From Anadara kagoshimensis (Eukaryota; Mollusca; Bivalvia; Arcoida; Arcidae), in contig CM037874.1 of the NCBI GenBank assembly GCA_021292105.1, positions 38,740,404-38,804,403 on the forward strand: a DNA stretch of 64,000 nucleotides, in the 5' to 3' direction. Shown here piece after piece: positions 50,405 through 61,114 of the stretch. The first letter of the stretch is position 1, and every line of letters begins with the position of its first letter. The position numbers were made by a program, and so were the translations under genes. Under the pieces are notes generated by a model, which had not been told where the DNA came from, did not search any database, and saw nothing but the letters and a program-made list of their open reading frames with translations.

Positions 50405-50881
50405 TGACTTCTTTAGTGAATCTACACTTACTTGTTTAGTGAATCTACCCTCACTTGTTTAGTGAATCTACACTCACTTGTTTAGTGAATCTACAATCAC
50501 TTGTTTAGTGAATCTACAATCACTTGTTTAGTGAGTCTACGCTCACTTGTTTAGTGAATCTACCCTCACTTGTTTAGTGAATCTACAATCACTTGTTTAG
50601 TGAATCTACAATCACTTGTTTAGTGAATCTACAATCACTTGTTTAGTGAGTCTACGCTCACTTGTTAAGTGAATCTACAATCACTTGTTTAGTGAGTCTA
50701 CGCTCACGCTCACTTGTTTAGTGAATCTACAATCACTTGTTTAGTGAGTCTACAATCACTTGTTTAGTGAGTCTACAATCACTTGTTTAGTGAGTCTACG
50801 CTCACTTGTTTAGTGAATCTACAATCACTTGTTTAGTGAATCTACAATCACTTGTTTAGTGAATCTACGCTCACTTGTTTA
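50405..50881. repeat. Minisatellite 5, 23-bp unit, about 21 copies
   Basis: The unit is CACTTGTTTAGTGAATCTAC followed by AAT. AAT, CCT and GCT triplet variants, and GAATC against GAGTC, occur in mixed order. One partial duplication (CACGCTCACG) lies at about 50701. Confidence 0.94.
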
Positions 50882-51058
50882 GCACCTGTATGATTTTGAC
50901 TTTGGTATTTACACATTTGATAATAAAGTGATTAAGTGGGTAAAAAGATACAAAAAATATCTAAAATGTATTTGTTCCAAATGGCATACGTTTTACAAAA
51001 ATATAAATCAAGAAAAATAAAAATAACGCATCAAATATTCCTCAAACATCACTGATTG

Positions 51059-51061
<3 letters not shown>

Positions 51062-51094
<33 letters not shown>
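51062..51094 (+). repeat. GT microsatellite
   Basis: An uninterrupted GT run of about 16 units. Confidence 0.92.
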
Positions 51095-51101
<7 letters not shown>

Positions 51102-52240
51102 CCGAGCTTAGTAAAGGTAAAAAAAAATAATTCAAAAATATTTAAAAATGTTTCCTTAAATTGGCATATTTTTTTAGTGTATACTCACTGGTGTGGGTTT
51201 GATTTAGAGCACTATTTTGATTTAATAATAAACGCATGTTGATCATAACAAAACAAAACCAAACGGATAAAATAGAGAGATTGTTTTAATAAACATTACG
51301 TAGAATTAATAGAACATAATGAAATTACAAAGTAAGATTTTAATACAGAAACATAATTAAACATATCTAATTCTCATAATATACTTTATACAGATGCTAA
51401 AGTCCATGTTCATAAAAAAATCAAACATACAAAAAACAATGGTATTATAAATTTGTTCTTTGTTTAATGTCAAGGTAACATAGATAACAAAGTTATGGTA
51501 TACATGATTTATAAACACATACAAAATATAAATAAAAACTGACACAGTGATTGTCAATTACTGGTAGACAGATTAAAATTCTGTCAAGGTAAGTTGTAGT
51601 ACTAACGAAATTCTCGTGGCCATTCATTTTCAGGGGTCAGTTTTTCCAACCCTGATGATAAACTTGTCATCATGTGAATTTTGCTTTATTTACGATATAT
51701 TGAGAACTTAATGTTGAAAATGAATAAACTCAGCGTGACGCTGTAGAAAAATCTATCAAACTAAAGAAAATTGTAATAAAACTATTGATTCAATAATGAT
51801 ATTTTTTATTTTTAGTCATGTTTTAAATTTCTGCTATCCATTTAGCTAATCAAGTTTTAAATAACTGGGTTTAGGATAATCACTAGTAAGAAATATAAGA
51901 GTACATGTGTAGTTTTCTTTATGGATTACCCGAATATGGCCAGCACAAATTTAAATCAATCATATCAAAATGAAATAATGGCCGTAATTTTACTTTTATA
52001 TGATGTTACTGTTATGAATGGATCAAAAATAAATTGAATGAACATGATGAATATTCCCAGCTTTACAGTATTTTATATACATTGTATATGTATACACATG
52101 TATAACGAGTATTAGTTAATGATAATTTACTTTTATATTATCTATAACCCAAGTTTGGCACTCAGTAATGAAGTTGATTTTGATGGTGGTAAATGTTTCT
52201 TAGAACATTTTTTAATTATTAGAACCATGTTGTAAAATGC

Positions 52241-52345
52241 CATCAGGACAACACATAGGCAATACTTCTGCATCTTTGCCTATAGCTGGCAACATCTCAA
52301 TATGAGTGAAATATTCTTGACTGGAACATTAAACACCATTTCTCT
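52241..52345 (+). mobile_element. SINE family A, 3' fragment
   Basis: Only the 3' body is present: CTTCTGCATCTTTGCCTATA, then GCTGGCAACATCTCAATATG and GTGAAATATTCTTGACTGGA. The tRNA head is absent. It is consistent with a 5'-truncated insertion. Confidence 0.65.
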
Positions 52346-52922
52346 ACTATCCTGGTTGTGAAGATAATTTTGCTGGTGGTAAAAAATTTTAAAAATTGTT
52401 GATAAGTAAAACACTGCTAGGCACAACAATTTAAAGACACAGTCACATGGTATAAACTTCCCTGACTAATAGAAAAATAAATTGACCAAGCATTGGCATA
52501 GCACCAAGTAGAATACCTAAATACAATGTTGGTAAAACACAAACATCATAATACATGTATATAAATTTATTAAATTATAACATATATAAAATATGACATA
52601 AACATAGCTCTTGATTATAGTTTTATAAAACGTATACAATTTATAATGTTAAGTTTAGATTTATTTATCTCTTGCTTTACTGCTGAACAATAAACAATAA
52701 TTCAATTCTCATTTGTTAAAAGCATTTTGATTGATCAGATCTTTTCTATTACGTTTGCACAAATGCAATGGATCTCAGCGACGTCATCTCATTATGGATG
52801 TTGTACAGAGACATTTGAATGCCTATACCATAGCCTTGCTATTTTTTACTTGCTACAGGTATATTGTTGTTAAAATTGTTTATTTGTTCTCGCAAATAAA
52901 AAATTCTACAAATTGAATTATG

Positions 52923-53072
52923 AGAAATGAAATTAATTTTTTATTTTCTTATTGAAGTATGAAAGAATTGGACAATTTGCACACATTAAATAATTTGCAC
53001 GCCAATTATTCAGTTTGCAAAATTTCCAATTCTTTCATACTTCCATAACAAAAAGAAAAGTTAAATTCATTC
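52923..53072. repeat. Foldback element, 150 bp, downstream of the TLCD gene
   Basis: The left arm GAAATGAAATTAATTTTTTA ... AAGTATGAAAGAATTGGA is inverted in the right arm CCAATTCTTTCATACTTCC ... AAATTCATTCC. The arms, about 58 bp each, surround a loop containing AATAATTTGCACGCCAATTA. Confidence 0.75.
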
Positions 53073-53425
53073 CTGTAGTGAACAAATGAAACTACATTTA
53101 AAATGCCAACAGGTTCCTTAATTATAATGCTAAAACATGTCTCACATTCTACATTTAAAGAAACAAGGAATCTTAATTAAAAACATATGCTTGGAATCAC
53201 TGAAATCAAACAAAACGACACCACAATACATGTTAAATATAGAAAAGCTGAACAAGACAAGATAGACCGAAGCCTATTGGGACTCATGACTTTGAAGGAG
53301 AATTGGTGTATATGTCAAGTAATGTGGTTATAGTACTGTTAATTGTAGCATATTTTTTGACAAATTATAACTGTGAATTCATTTGTTTCTGTATTTGGAC
53401 CAAATACAATCCTGTAAAAAAAATA

Positions 53426-53469
53426 TTTTTTATTTTTTATTTTATTTTTTTTTTTTTTTTTTTTTTTTA
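53426..53469 (+). repeat. T-rich run downstream of the TLCD stop codon
   Basis: TATTTTTTATTTTTTATTTT followed by a T run. On the minus strand this is an A-rich stretch just past a possible ATTAAA signal (53477-53482), so the 3' end of the mRNA could fall here. Confidence 0.7.
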
Positions 53470-53696
53470 TGATCACTTTAATACAGTTTTAATTCTATGT
53501 TCTTAATGTTTGCACCACTTATAAATATGGTATTGTTTTTGATTCCTGTGATTCCAATAAATGTCAAACCTTAAAGCCGTCGTTTAAACTGAAAACTTTA
53601 AACATTAAAACAAATTTTAAGAGGCATATGTGGTATACAAATACATAAATATATACACATATATATCACAACATCTTTGAATAAATACAAAGGCAA

Positions 53697-53899
53697 CTAA
53701 CTCTCCTTCATTTCTTGTTCCTTTTTCTTGATAAAATCACTTCTTAAAAGTCGGTAAAACAATATAATATTCATGAACATCATAATGGCTAAGCCAATGC
53801 TTCCCATACTGTAAAACACTAAGGGAACCAAATCTTTGTTCACTAACAACCACCTGCTCATCCAAGCTAATATAGCTATCCTACATGCAACAAATGTGC
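53697..53899 (-). CDS. TLCD1/2-like: TLCD1/2-like TLC-domain protein, terminal coding exon
   Basis: The acceptor TATATTGTAG precedes GC, which completes the split Gly codon. The exon then encodes 66 residues and a TAG stop. It begins TFVACRIAILAWMSRWLLVN, continues into KDLVPLVFYSMGSIGLAIMM and ends with RLLRSDFIKKKEQEMKES. The RLLRSDF motif directly after the last membrane helix is, to my knowledge, a hallmark of TLCD1/TLCD2. It separates this gene from TLCD4 and CLN8. The lysine/glutamate-rich tail is cytosolic by family topology. A possible polyadenylation hexamer ATTAAA on the minus strand lies at 53477-53482, about 215 bp past the stop, just before an A-rich run. An open frame from an upstream ATG at 53918 exists, but the splice acceptor and family alignment argue that translation enters by splicing. 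Confidence 0.88.
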
Positions 53900-54000
53900 C
53901 TACAATATATAAAGTCAATAATTACAATACTTTATGTCTCATTATAATTGTAGCCTACATGTAACATTTGTGACATAATTTATAATATCAATAAGGTAAG

Positions 54001-54043
<43 letters not shown>

Positions 54044-56239
54044 GTGAAATTACTGACTGACTGACTGATTGCTTGAATGCTTGATTGATTGGTTGATAAG
54101 TGTTTGCAGTCCAAGTCAAGAATATTTTTTCTTATTGTTGGTAAGGTGAAGTGGTAGAAATTTTCACATTTGCAGTGTGCACAGTGCAATGTGTAGGGAG
54201 GGTTCTTTAGTGTACCATGCCCCGTCATGACATGGGGTTTTTCATTTCTATATGCTGAGTGCTTTGTGAAGGAACAGTCAAAACTACTCTGAAGTCTTAG
54301 TCAGATTCCAGCCCATACCTCCCACATACAAAGCAAACACTCTACCAACTGAACTACCATAGTAGTCAATGAGCCAAATGGTCATAAACGTTACATGAAG
54401 ACCTATTTAGTATGATGCTGGACCTAATACAAATTTGGTAAGTCTTTAACGAAACAACCCAAGACGTGATGGTTACAAAATTCAAAACTTATTAGAACCT
54501 GGAGCAGATGTTATGTGTGCTCAGTGATGTGTGTAGTGCCAGGGTTCATATATGGTACTTGTTTACCAACAATCTGGAGATGACCAATGACGGATATTCA
54601 TCCTATTTTGTTTATCCCAATGTTTACAGGATTTGACAAAGAGATGTCCTTTTATGAATTGTTAATTCCTAACTAATTACAATTAAGTTCACATAAGTAT
54701 ATTTTATAAACATAGCACTGCCGTGCTGCTGTACAGCGTAGTTGGGAATATGGTGTTGTGGCAAGACAGAATATAACTGAAAATTCCCCCTCCCCGGGGG
54801 GGGGTGTGTGTTGATCTATGCATGATAGTCTGACAATACTGTATGCTAAATTAAATGGTAGAAAATAATAATTTCATAAATATATGAAAAAGACAATCAG
54901 TAATTAAAATTTAATAAAGTCGTACCCGATCGTTTTGTCATTTCGGATAGAGAAAAAGTAGAGTTTTGCAGACCCTACTGTCGCTATAAGAGGGTACATT
55001 CTAGCAGTTGTTTGTAACTGGATCATTTGCTGTTAAATCTGTGTTTTAATAAACTGCTGATTATCACTCACAATATTCCCGTTTCATGTTAATGGTGAAG
55101 TATTTAAAATCCACATGTGGTCATTTGCACACAACACTGTACGAATTATCTCCCTTTCACCAAAGTGAAAATCTACTCGATAAACAGTTTTAAAATATGA
55201 CACGATTGCCTCAACATCAAAATTCGTTATCATACCCTTAAAAAGAAATTTTAAATTACGGTAGATTTCATGAAGAATTAACTAAATCAACCTGCCATTG
55301 CTGTTTATTTCATAAAAAGTTATGATTTTACTTCGTAGGACGCAAACTTCTCGGACCACTTTTTATTGTAAACATGAGATCAGTTCGCCAAATTGCAGAA
55401 ATTATTGGATGCATCTTGTCGCAGTATTTACTAGATTCCGAAATGTATTCCGAAAATTTATTTCAAATGTGCATATGTAACCAAATGCATTACCTGTATC
55501 TGAATACATATCTCACGATAAAAACAGATATATTTCTTTCACGCTCATGTACCAGGCACACTATTTCCATGCGGATTCATATCTAGTAATTTCATAGCAA
55601 AGAAGCCCGATATCTTGGAAGAAAGCGATAGCAAAGTACGCGTTCACTACTGTGAAACGCCGTACAAAAATTTTGTGTAATGAAATATATTCTTTTATTA
55701 CAAGTGTTATTACACTAAAACTATATTGTAAGGTTACAGAGGGTTATGTATTTTTTCTATGATTTCAGAAGCAAAAACATTCATTGTATTTAGACCATGT
55801 TTATTCTATTAATAAGACTAATTACAAAAGCGTTTAGACTGTGTGTGCTTGTAATTTTTTGATGATTAGGTCATATTTTTTAGTTAGTACAAAAGTGTTT
55901 GAATTATGTATTTTTCTGTTGTTTCAGGTGTTTTAGTCACGTTTTTCAGGAATTAAAAACAATTTCCTGCACAAGCTTTTATTAGTTTCCTTTCCCCCTC
56001 TGTCCCCAATAAATTGCCTTTACTACATATGTGCATGTTTTTCCTTTTGCTGAGACACAAAACAGTTTCTCATCTTTATCTCTCATTGCATTCTAAGAAT
56101 TCCTGAGAAGTCCTTTAAAGGGTTCGACTCCAAATACCTTTACTTTAAAGCCATGTACTTTACCTACCCATGAAACATTTGCTTTGACTACAGAGATAAT
56201 ATTTCAAGCTTTTTATTCTGGTTATTACATTACACTTAC
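53900..56239 (-). other. Intron of TLCD-like gene (between last two coding exons)
   Basis: This 2.3-kb intron has a GTAAGT donor and a TATATTGTAG acceptor. It holds a full SINE A copy on the minus strand (54001-54368) and a G/C foldback at about 54787-54806 (six C, T, four C, nine G). The rest, about 54400-56239, is AT-rich sequence in which I see no further exon. A slightly CpG-richer stretch with an ATG at 55374 (70 codons) has no recognisable similarity or splice context. Confidence 0.75.
54001..54368 (-). mobile_element. SINE family A, full copy with tetranucleotide tail, inside TLCD intron
   Basis: On the minus strand the head (54368-54290) carries a degenerate A box TAGTTCAGTTGG. The body includes the GTCAAGAATATT signature, and the element ends in a long (CAAT)n tail, seen on the plus strand as GATT repeats at 54003-54038. 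The tail type matches the CAAT-like tail of the copy at 1650-2060. The element lies in the sense orientation of the TLCD-like gene. Confidence 0.8.
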
Positions 56240-56411
56240 CTAAATTAACAAGACTATTTAATCGGTAGACTTTATTCTGCTTTGGAAAGCCACATATCTG
56301 CAGTAACTGTCGTATGTGTAAAAACACACTGTTTAATTCCACTATTAATGATATAACAGCATATCCAACATAATATTTAGTTACTATGGCAACAGAAAAA
56401 CATGTGATTAT
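56240..56411 (-). CDS. TLCD1/2-like: TLCD1/2-like TLC-domain protein, internal exon
   Basis: The minus-strand acceptor is TTTTCTATTTTCAG and the donor GTAAGT. The exon is 172 bp and opens in phase 0 with IITCFSVAIVTKYYVGYAVI, a hydrophobic membrane segment, then SLIVELNSVFLHIRQLLQIC and GFPKQNKVYRLNSLVNL. The pattern YVGYAV---VE-NS-FLH-R, then YR-N---NL, is characteristic of TLCD1/TLCD2. The last base is the first G of a Gly codon finished by the next exon (G|GC), so phase is preserved. A 93-bp tandem repeat begins only about 24 bp upstream of the acceptor on the sense strand. No stop or frameshift interrupts the exon, so the gene looks intact here. Confidence 0.88.
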
Positions 56412-56434
56412 CTGAAAATAGAAAATAATGGCAT

Positions 56435-57062
56435 GGAATTAATCATTTCAGAAGCTGTGTGCCATTATACAAGAATTATTTGGAATTAATCATTTCAGAA
56501 ACTGTGTGCCATTATACATGGATGTTTTGAATTAATCATTTCAAACGCTGAGTGCCATTATACAAGGATTATTTGGAATTAATCATTTCAGAAACTGTGT
56601 GCCATTATACATGGATGTTTTGAATTAATCATTTCAAACGCTGAGTGCCATTATACAAGGATTATTTGGAATTAATCATTTCAGAAACTGTGTGCCATTA
56701 TACATGGATGTTTTGAATTAATCATTTCAAACGCTGAGTGCCATTATACAAGGATTATTTGGAATTAATCATTTCAGAAACTGTGTGCCATTATACATGG
56801 ATGTTTTGAATTAATCATTTCAAACGCTGAGTGCCATTATACAAGAATTATTTGGAATTAATCATTTCAGAAACTGTGTGCCATTATACATGGATGATTT
56901 GAATTAATCATTTTAAACGCTGAGTGCCATTATACAAGAATTATTTGGAATTAATCATTTCAGAAACTGTGTGCCATTATACATGGATGTTTTGAATTAA
57001 TTATCATTTTAAACGCTGAGTGCCATTATACAAGATTATTTGGAATTAATCATTTCAGAAAC
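56435..57062. repeat. Intronic tandem repeat, 93-bp dimeric unit, about 7 copies
   Basis: Two related half-units alternate: GGAATTAATCATTTCAGAAA (then CTGTGTGCCATTATACATGG) and TTGAATTAATCATTTCAAAC (then GCTGAGTGCCATTATACAAG). Copies start at 56482, 56575 and at about 93-bp steps. The array begins about 24 bp from the acceptor of the exon at 56411 on the antisense side. Confidence 0.9.
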
Positions 57063-57983
57063 TGTTGATTAGTCCTAGATAAATGTTTACCTGTGTAACA
57101 TTATACAAGGAAGCCTTACCTGTAAAACATATTAACTTATCATACCTGTAAACCTACATCACAATACAAAATTACTCTTTGTAACTGTATAATCGATAAT
57201 TCATTGTCATACAAATACTGTAAACAAATTGTATTGTAACATTATTCTCTTTGGTATAAATGAAGCATCAGACTATCAGCATTACTATTCCAAATGTGAT
57301 GATCAAAAACAAACATGCCTGATTCACAATCCAGAAGCAAAGCAAAATCTTTAAAACTGACAAGTTAGGTTAAATACATGTACCACACATCAATGTCCTC
57401 GTTCCAACATATGTACAAAATTCCTATCAGTGATGACAAAGACCAATTCACATTATTGTGAGGTAATAACCAACTAAATGAATATTTCCAATCAAACACA
57501 AGATGATTAGGGTTTTAATGTATGTTTTGGTAATAAGGTCTTCTCTTTCATTTCATGATAATAGACTTTGAGTGCTGAAAATATTGGAGGCCAAGGTTTT
57601 TGTAATGCTTTAGACTGAGCTTACAAATTTCACTTTATATATAAATTAGCAGATGTCAAGTATATTGTTGGAATGAAATACATGTACATGAATAGTTAGT
57701 TAGTAAGAGTAAAAAAATATAAATATATGTACAATGTGTTTAATTATCAGTACAGCTCTTTCAACTGAGTTTAAAGTAGCCAACAAGTTTTCTGGAGTAG
57801 ACAGCAAATTCAGTTGTAACTCTATATAAATTTAATACTGATGAATGAAAGTAGGCACCAGACAAATGTAGAAATACCAAAGTAGACGACAGGTTTTGCT
57901 GGTTGATGGCTACTATTGAAACCGTTGTCAGTATCAGCATTTTAACATCCAAATGGTCTTTTGGAGGAAAGATAAAAATTTCA

Positions 57984-58033
57984 TTTTTTTTTTTTTTTTT
58001 TTTGTTTTTTTTGTTTTTTTTTTTTTTTTTTTT
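57984..58033 (+). repeat. T-rich homopolymer block
   Basis: A T run interrupted twice by single G. On the minus strand, the transcribed strand of the TLCD-like gene, it is an A run, possibly a decayed retroposon tail. Confidence 0.85.
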
Positions 58034-58619
58034 GAAATTCTACAAAGCAATTTTGGAAATATATAAACAAAATTAACACTATAACCTTTCATTCGGTAAA
58101 CATATTTTAATATTTACTGGTATTTTTAAGTACTGGTACCATACCTATATATTTGAGAACTTTTTTAAGGAATTACACAGAGTATAAGTTGAATTCAGTC
58201 TGTTCTATTCTACGATAACAATTCATAAAATACTATAGAAGATGGTGTTATCATAATCCAAGTTATTCCAACACTGTAAGCCATTATTGTGTTCTTGTGC
58301 ATTAAACATCAAACTGCATTGAAATCTGCCCTGTGAGGTCAGAACAGACAGTCAGAACTGACAGAGTAATGAATGGACATACAGATTCACTGATAGATAA
58401 ACAGTTATAGCAGAATAAGAAATTGGGGGGGGGGGTGAAAATCAATGGAACCTGTTAAAATTGACCACCTTAAGACAGAAGATATTATTGAGATCAGACT
58501 TGTTTCAGTTCAAGCGGGCTGATTTACTAACATATCACATTATATAGTTCAACTGTGACATGGTTATGTTTACTCAGGGTTCCATTTTCCCAGATTGTAT
58601 GGTGTGTAGGCAGACAACA

Positions 58620-58820
58620 TTGACCTGTCCATTTGACCTTTGATTAGGAATATTCATAAAAGGTGATGCGCCCAATTCATGGGTAGTGCTAGGATTTGCA
58701 GTTCATACATAAACAATGTATATTTACCTCATAGATAGACAATAAACAACTTTGTTCGCTATACATAAATGAACTGGTCAACAATCAGTATTTAAATTAA
58801 AGGTCAAGTGGACAGGTCAA
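58620..58820. mobile_element. Inverted-repeat MITE, copy 1 of 2
   Basis: The ends TTGACCTGTCCATTTGACCT and AGGTCAAGTGGACAGGTCAA are inverted repeats of about 20 bp. The interior includes ATTTGCAGTTCATACATAAA and CTATACATAAATGAACTGGT, which recur in copy 2. Confidence 0.7.
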
Positions 58821-58932
58821 TACTGTTTCTGAACTAATCAAATGTGTTTAAGATTATTTTATTATCTTTTACAACATTTCAATCACATGGTTTGTACACA
58901 GTCAGTAAATAACAGCATCACCCCTAACAATA

Positions 58933-59136
58933 TTGACCTGTCTGCTTGACCTGCCATTTAGAATATCCATATAGGAAAATCCATCCAGTATCTGGGTAGT
59001 TTTAAGATTTACAGTTTAGACATAAACAATGTGTATCATCTATAATTTAGATGAAATACACACCTGTGTTCCCTATACATAAATGTGCTGGTCCACAATA
59101 AATATATTTAAATTAAGAGTCAAGCGGACAGGTCAA
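58933..59136. mobile_element. Inverted-repeat MITE, copy 2 of 2
   Basis: The ends TTGACCTGTCTGCTTGACCT and AGTCAAGCGGACAGGTCAA mirror each other. The copy lies 313 bp after copy 1 in the same orientation. Similarity is also seen inside (TTACAGTTTAGACATAAACA, CTATACATAAATGTGCTGGT). The spacer between the copies is not obviously duplicated. Confidence 0.7.
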
Positions 59137-59340
59137 AGTTGTTTACCTACACCAGTAGTTCTTTTACGATTTATATGAAGGTTTATAGATATATCATTCA
59201 TAATTTTATTACATTTATAATATAAACCAATCAAATAAACATGTTTAATACTCCTAATAAATATAAAGTTTATAAAATTGTTAATAAATTATACATGGCA
59301 AAACAGGTTTGGATTCGGTAATTTTGACTAGGAGTACAGG

Positions 59341-59559
59341 CAGGCGCGGATCCAGACGGGGACACAAGCCATCCCCCTTAAATTTGAAGTCCCCTAATTT
59401 CCCACTGAACGATGTTGCAGCCTCTTCATCACACTATTACATGGGGTAAGGACTGCTCTATATAGCTTATGTCCCCAAACACAAATTAAAAATTTGTCAG
59501 TGTGACCCCCCCCCCCCCCCCCCCCCCCCCCCCAACATAGAATCCTGGATCAGCCACTG
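59341..59559. mobile_element. hAT-like MITE with 8-bp flanking duplication and a 28-C run
   Basis: The ends CAGGCGCGGATCCAG and CTGGATCAGCCACTG are inverted repeats. The flanks AGTACAGG (59333-59340) and GGTACAGG (59560-59567) agree at seven of eight bases. An 8-bp target duplication with CAGNGGCGGATCCAG-type ends points to the hAT group, by inference. The element contains 28 consecutive C (59506-59533). Confidence 0.65.
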
Positions 59560-59865
59560 GGTACAGGTACCACTTAAACTTCAAATAATGCTAAGTTGTC
59601 CGTTTTTGGCATCTAAAACATGTCAAAGCACTATACTTTAACACAAATAAAACTTGTGTCTGGTTTTAGACTTCATGTATTTTGTCAGACATATAAAGAC
59701 AAGTCCTTCTAAAGGGTAATCCAAACAGAAATAATGCTGCTCTAACAGTAACATAACTTTTTAAATTCTATCCTTTACTCTACTGAGCTACTCAGATGCC
59801 TATAATCTGCTTCAAACATCCCTATTTTTATTTTAACACCAGGTTCAAATTGGTTAAACACTGGC

Positions 59866-60095
59866 CTGCTGGAAAGACAAGCCACAATATAGAGATGTAT
59901 GTGGTTGGCCACTTCTATGAGGCAGATAAGCTCAATACAGAAATGTATCTGGTTGGTCACTTCTATTGGAAAGACAAGCCACAATCTTGAGATGCATTTT
60001 TTTGTTGGTCGATCACTACTATTGGACAGACAAGCCACAATATTGAGATGCATTTTGTTGGACACTTCTTTGAGTCAGACAGGCCAAAATGTAGA
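59866..60095. repeat. Degenerate tandem repeat, unit about 49-56 bp, four to five units
   Basis: GGAAAGACAAGCCACAAT, GAGGCAGATAAGCTCAATA, GGACAGACAAGCCACAAT and GAGTCAGACAGGCC head successive units. Each is followed by a GAGATGTAT/GAGATGCAT and GGTTGG-CACTTCT motif. The frames open over it in both strands are by-products of the repeat. Confidence 0.7.
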
Positions 60096-60698
60096 TAAAA
60101 ATAACAGTGTAACCAGAAGGGAAATCTGGCTGCACAAACATATAACTTGAAAATTTAACCTCTTTAAAATGATTTAATATCACTCCAGTAGGTAGGTGGA
60201 TTCTGGTCTATCTAATCTACACCACATCCATTACAATCCTGGACCTATTGGGGTCTAATATGCTTTCTCTTATGATACCTTTCTAATAATTGTACATATC
60301 CATAGAACACCCCACACCACCAGCACCCTCCCCCACCCACCCACTCCGGTACTGGTGTATAAGTTAACAGATTATCTTCATTACACAATGACAATTAACA
60401 GTCAAGAGACAACTGGAATTCACCTGTCACAGCACTAATATTGTCATAAGATTATCCCACTGAGAAATGAGTAATTAAACTTCAGGTAAAATTATTTAAT
60501 TGAATAACTAAATGTCATATATTGAGATAAGTGTCTGTAATGAAATGATAATGTAATGTCAATAATTTTCTAGTGAATAAAATATTTAATGGAATTTTTC
60601 AAAAATTTAAAATGAATGTCCAAAATAATAAGAAAGTAAATAAAATAGAATTAAAATCAATGTCCACAAATTGATCTTGGTAACAGTAGTATACTTAC

Positions 60699-60781
60699 AA
60701 CAACATGATGACCTATTAACTCATATGTCTGTCTGTTTCTCTGATACACTAACAAGTCTATCAAATCATACACAAAATATC
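60699..60781 (-). CDS. TLCD1/2-like: TLCD1/2-like TLC-domain protein, internal exon (first exon visible in window)
   Basis: This exon is flanked on the minus strand by a TTTCAG acceptor (just above 60781) and a GTAAGT-type donor (below 60699). It starts with two bases that complete a Gly codon and then reads YFVYDLIDLLVYQRNRQTYE followed by LIGHHVV. The GYF-YD start and the His-His pair are typical of TLC-domain proteins (Lag1/CLN8/TLCD superfamily). In TLCD1/2 proteins this stretch spans the second membrane segment and the loop carrying HH. It ends in phase 0 and joins cleanly to the exon at 56411-56240. TLCD1/2 proteins (C. elegans FLD-1) are plasma-membrane proteins that limit incorporation of long polyunsaturated chains into phospholipids and so influence membrane fluidity. 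That function is known for the family and inferred here. I searched 60800-62570 by eye for the N-terminal exon and found none, so it should lie beyond 64000. Confidence 0.85.
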
Positions 60782-60837
60782 CTGAAATATATATAAATAA
60801 ACAAATATCAACCAGAGTGTCTCTGTGTGTGTATTGG

Positions 60838-61114
60838 AGTGAGTGAGTGAGTAAGTGAGTGAGTGAGTGAGTGAGTGAGTGAGTGAGTGAGTGAGTGAGT
60901 GAGTGGGTGGGTGGGTGGGTGGGTGGGTGGGTGAGTGAGTGAGTATTGGGGAGAGTGAATGAGTGAGTAATGGGGTGAGTGAGTGAGTATTGGGGTGAGT
61001 AAGTGAGTGAGTATTGGGATGAGTGAGTAAGTGAGTATTGGAGTGAATATTGGGGTGAGTAAGTGAGTGAGTATTTGGGTGAGTGAGTATTGGAGTGAGT
61101 GAATGAGTGAGCGA
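60838..61114 (+). repeat. GAGT/GGGT tetranucleotide array
   Basis: A long GAGT run with an internal GGGT block (60903-60931) and a longer-period part with TATTGGGGTGAGTGAGTGAG motifs. It lies just upstream, on the minus strand, of the exon at 60781. Confidence 0.92.

Larger units (their letters stand above)
50882..52922. other. AT-rich stretch without recognisable genes
   Basis: It contains the GT run and the SINE A fragment. No convincing exon is seen. Confidence 0.5.
56412..60698 (-). other. Intron of TLCD-like gene (4.3 kb, repeat-rich)
   Basis: The intron is bounded by GTAAGT and TTTTCAG on the minus strand. It contains a 93-bp tandem repeat (56435-57062), a T/G-rich homopolymer block (57984-58033), an 11-G run, a tandem pair of 0.2-kb inverted-repeat MITEs (58620-59136), a hAT-like MITE with a 28-C run (59341-59559) and a degenerate 50-bp tandem repeat (59866-60095). 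I see no additional coding exon. The frame at 57952-57761 has no splice sites or family resemblance that I can recognise. Confidence 0.75.

Noticed and set aside
20070..50881. CRISPR-like arrays
   Set aside because: The repeats are head-to-tail without unique spacers of constant length, there are no cas genes, and the DNA is eukaryotic.
57761..57952. 63-codon minus-strand frame inside the TLCD intron, possible extra exon
   Set aside because: There are no good acceptor or donor sites, and the flanking TLCD exons already join in phase with the expected family sequence without it.
59775..60150. Overlapping open frames on both strands
   Set aside because: They lie on a degenerate 50-bp tandem repeat and have no independent support.
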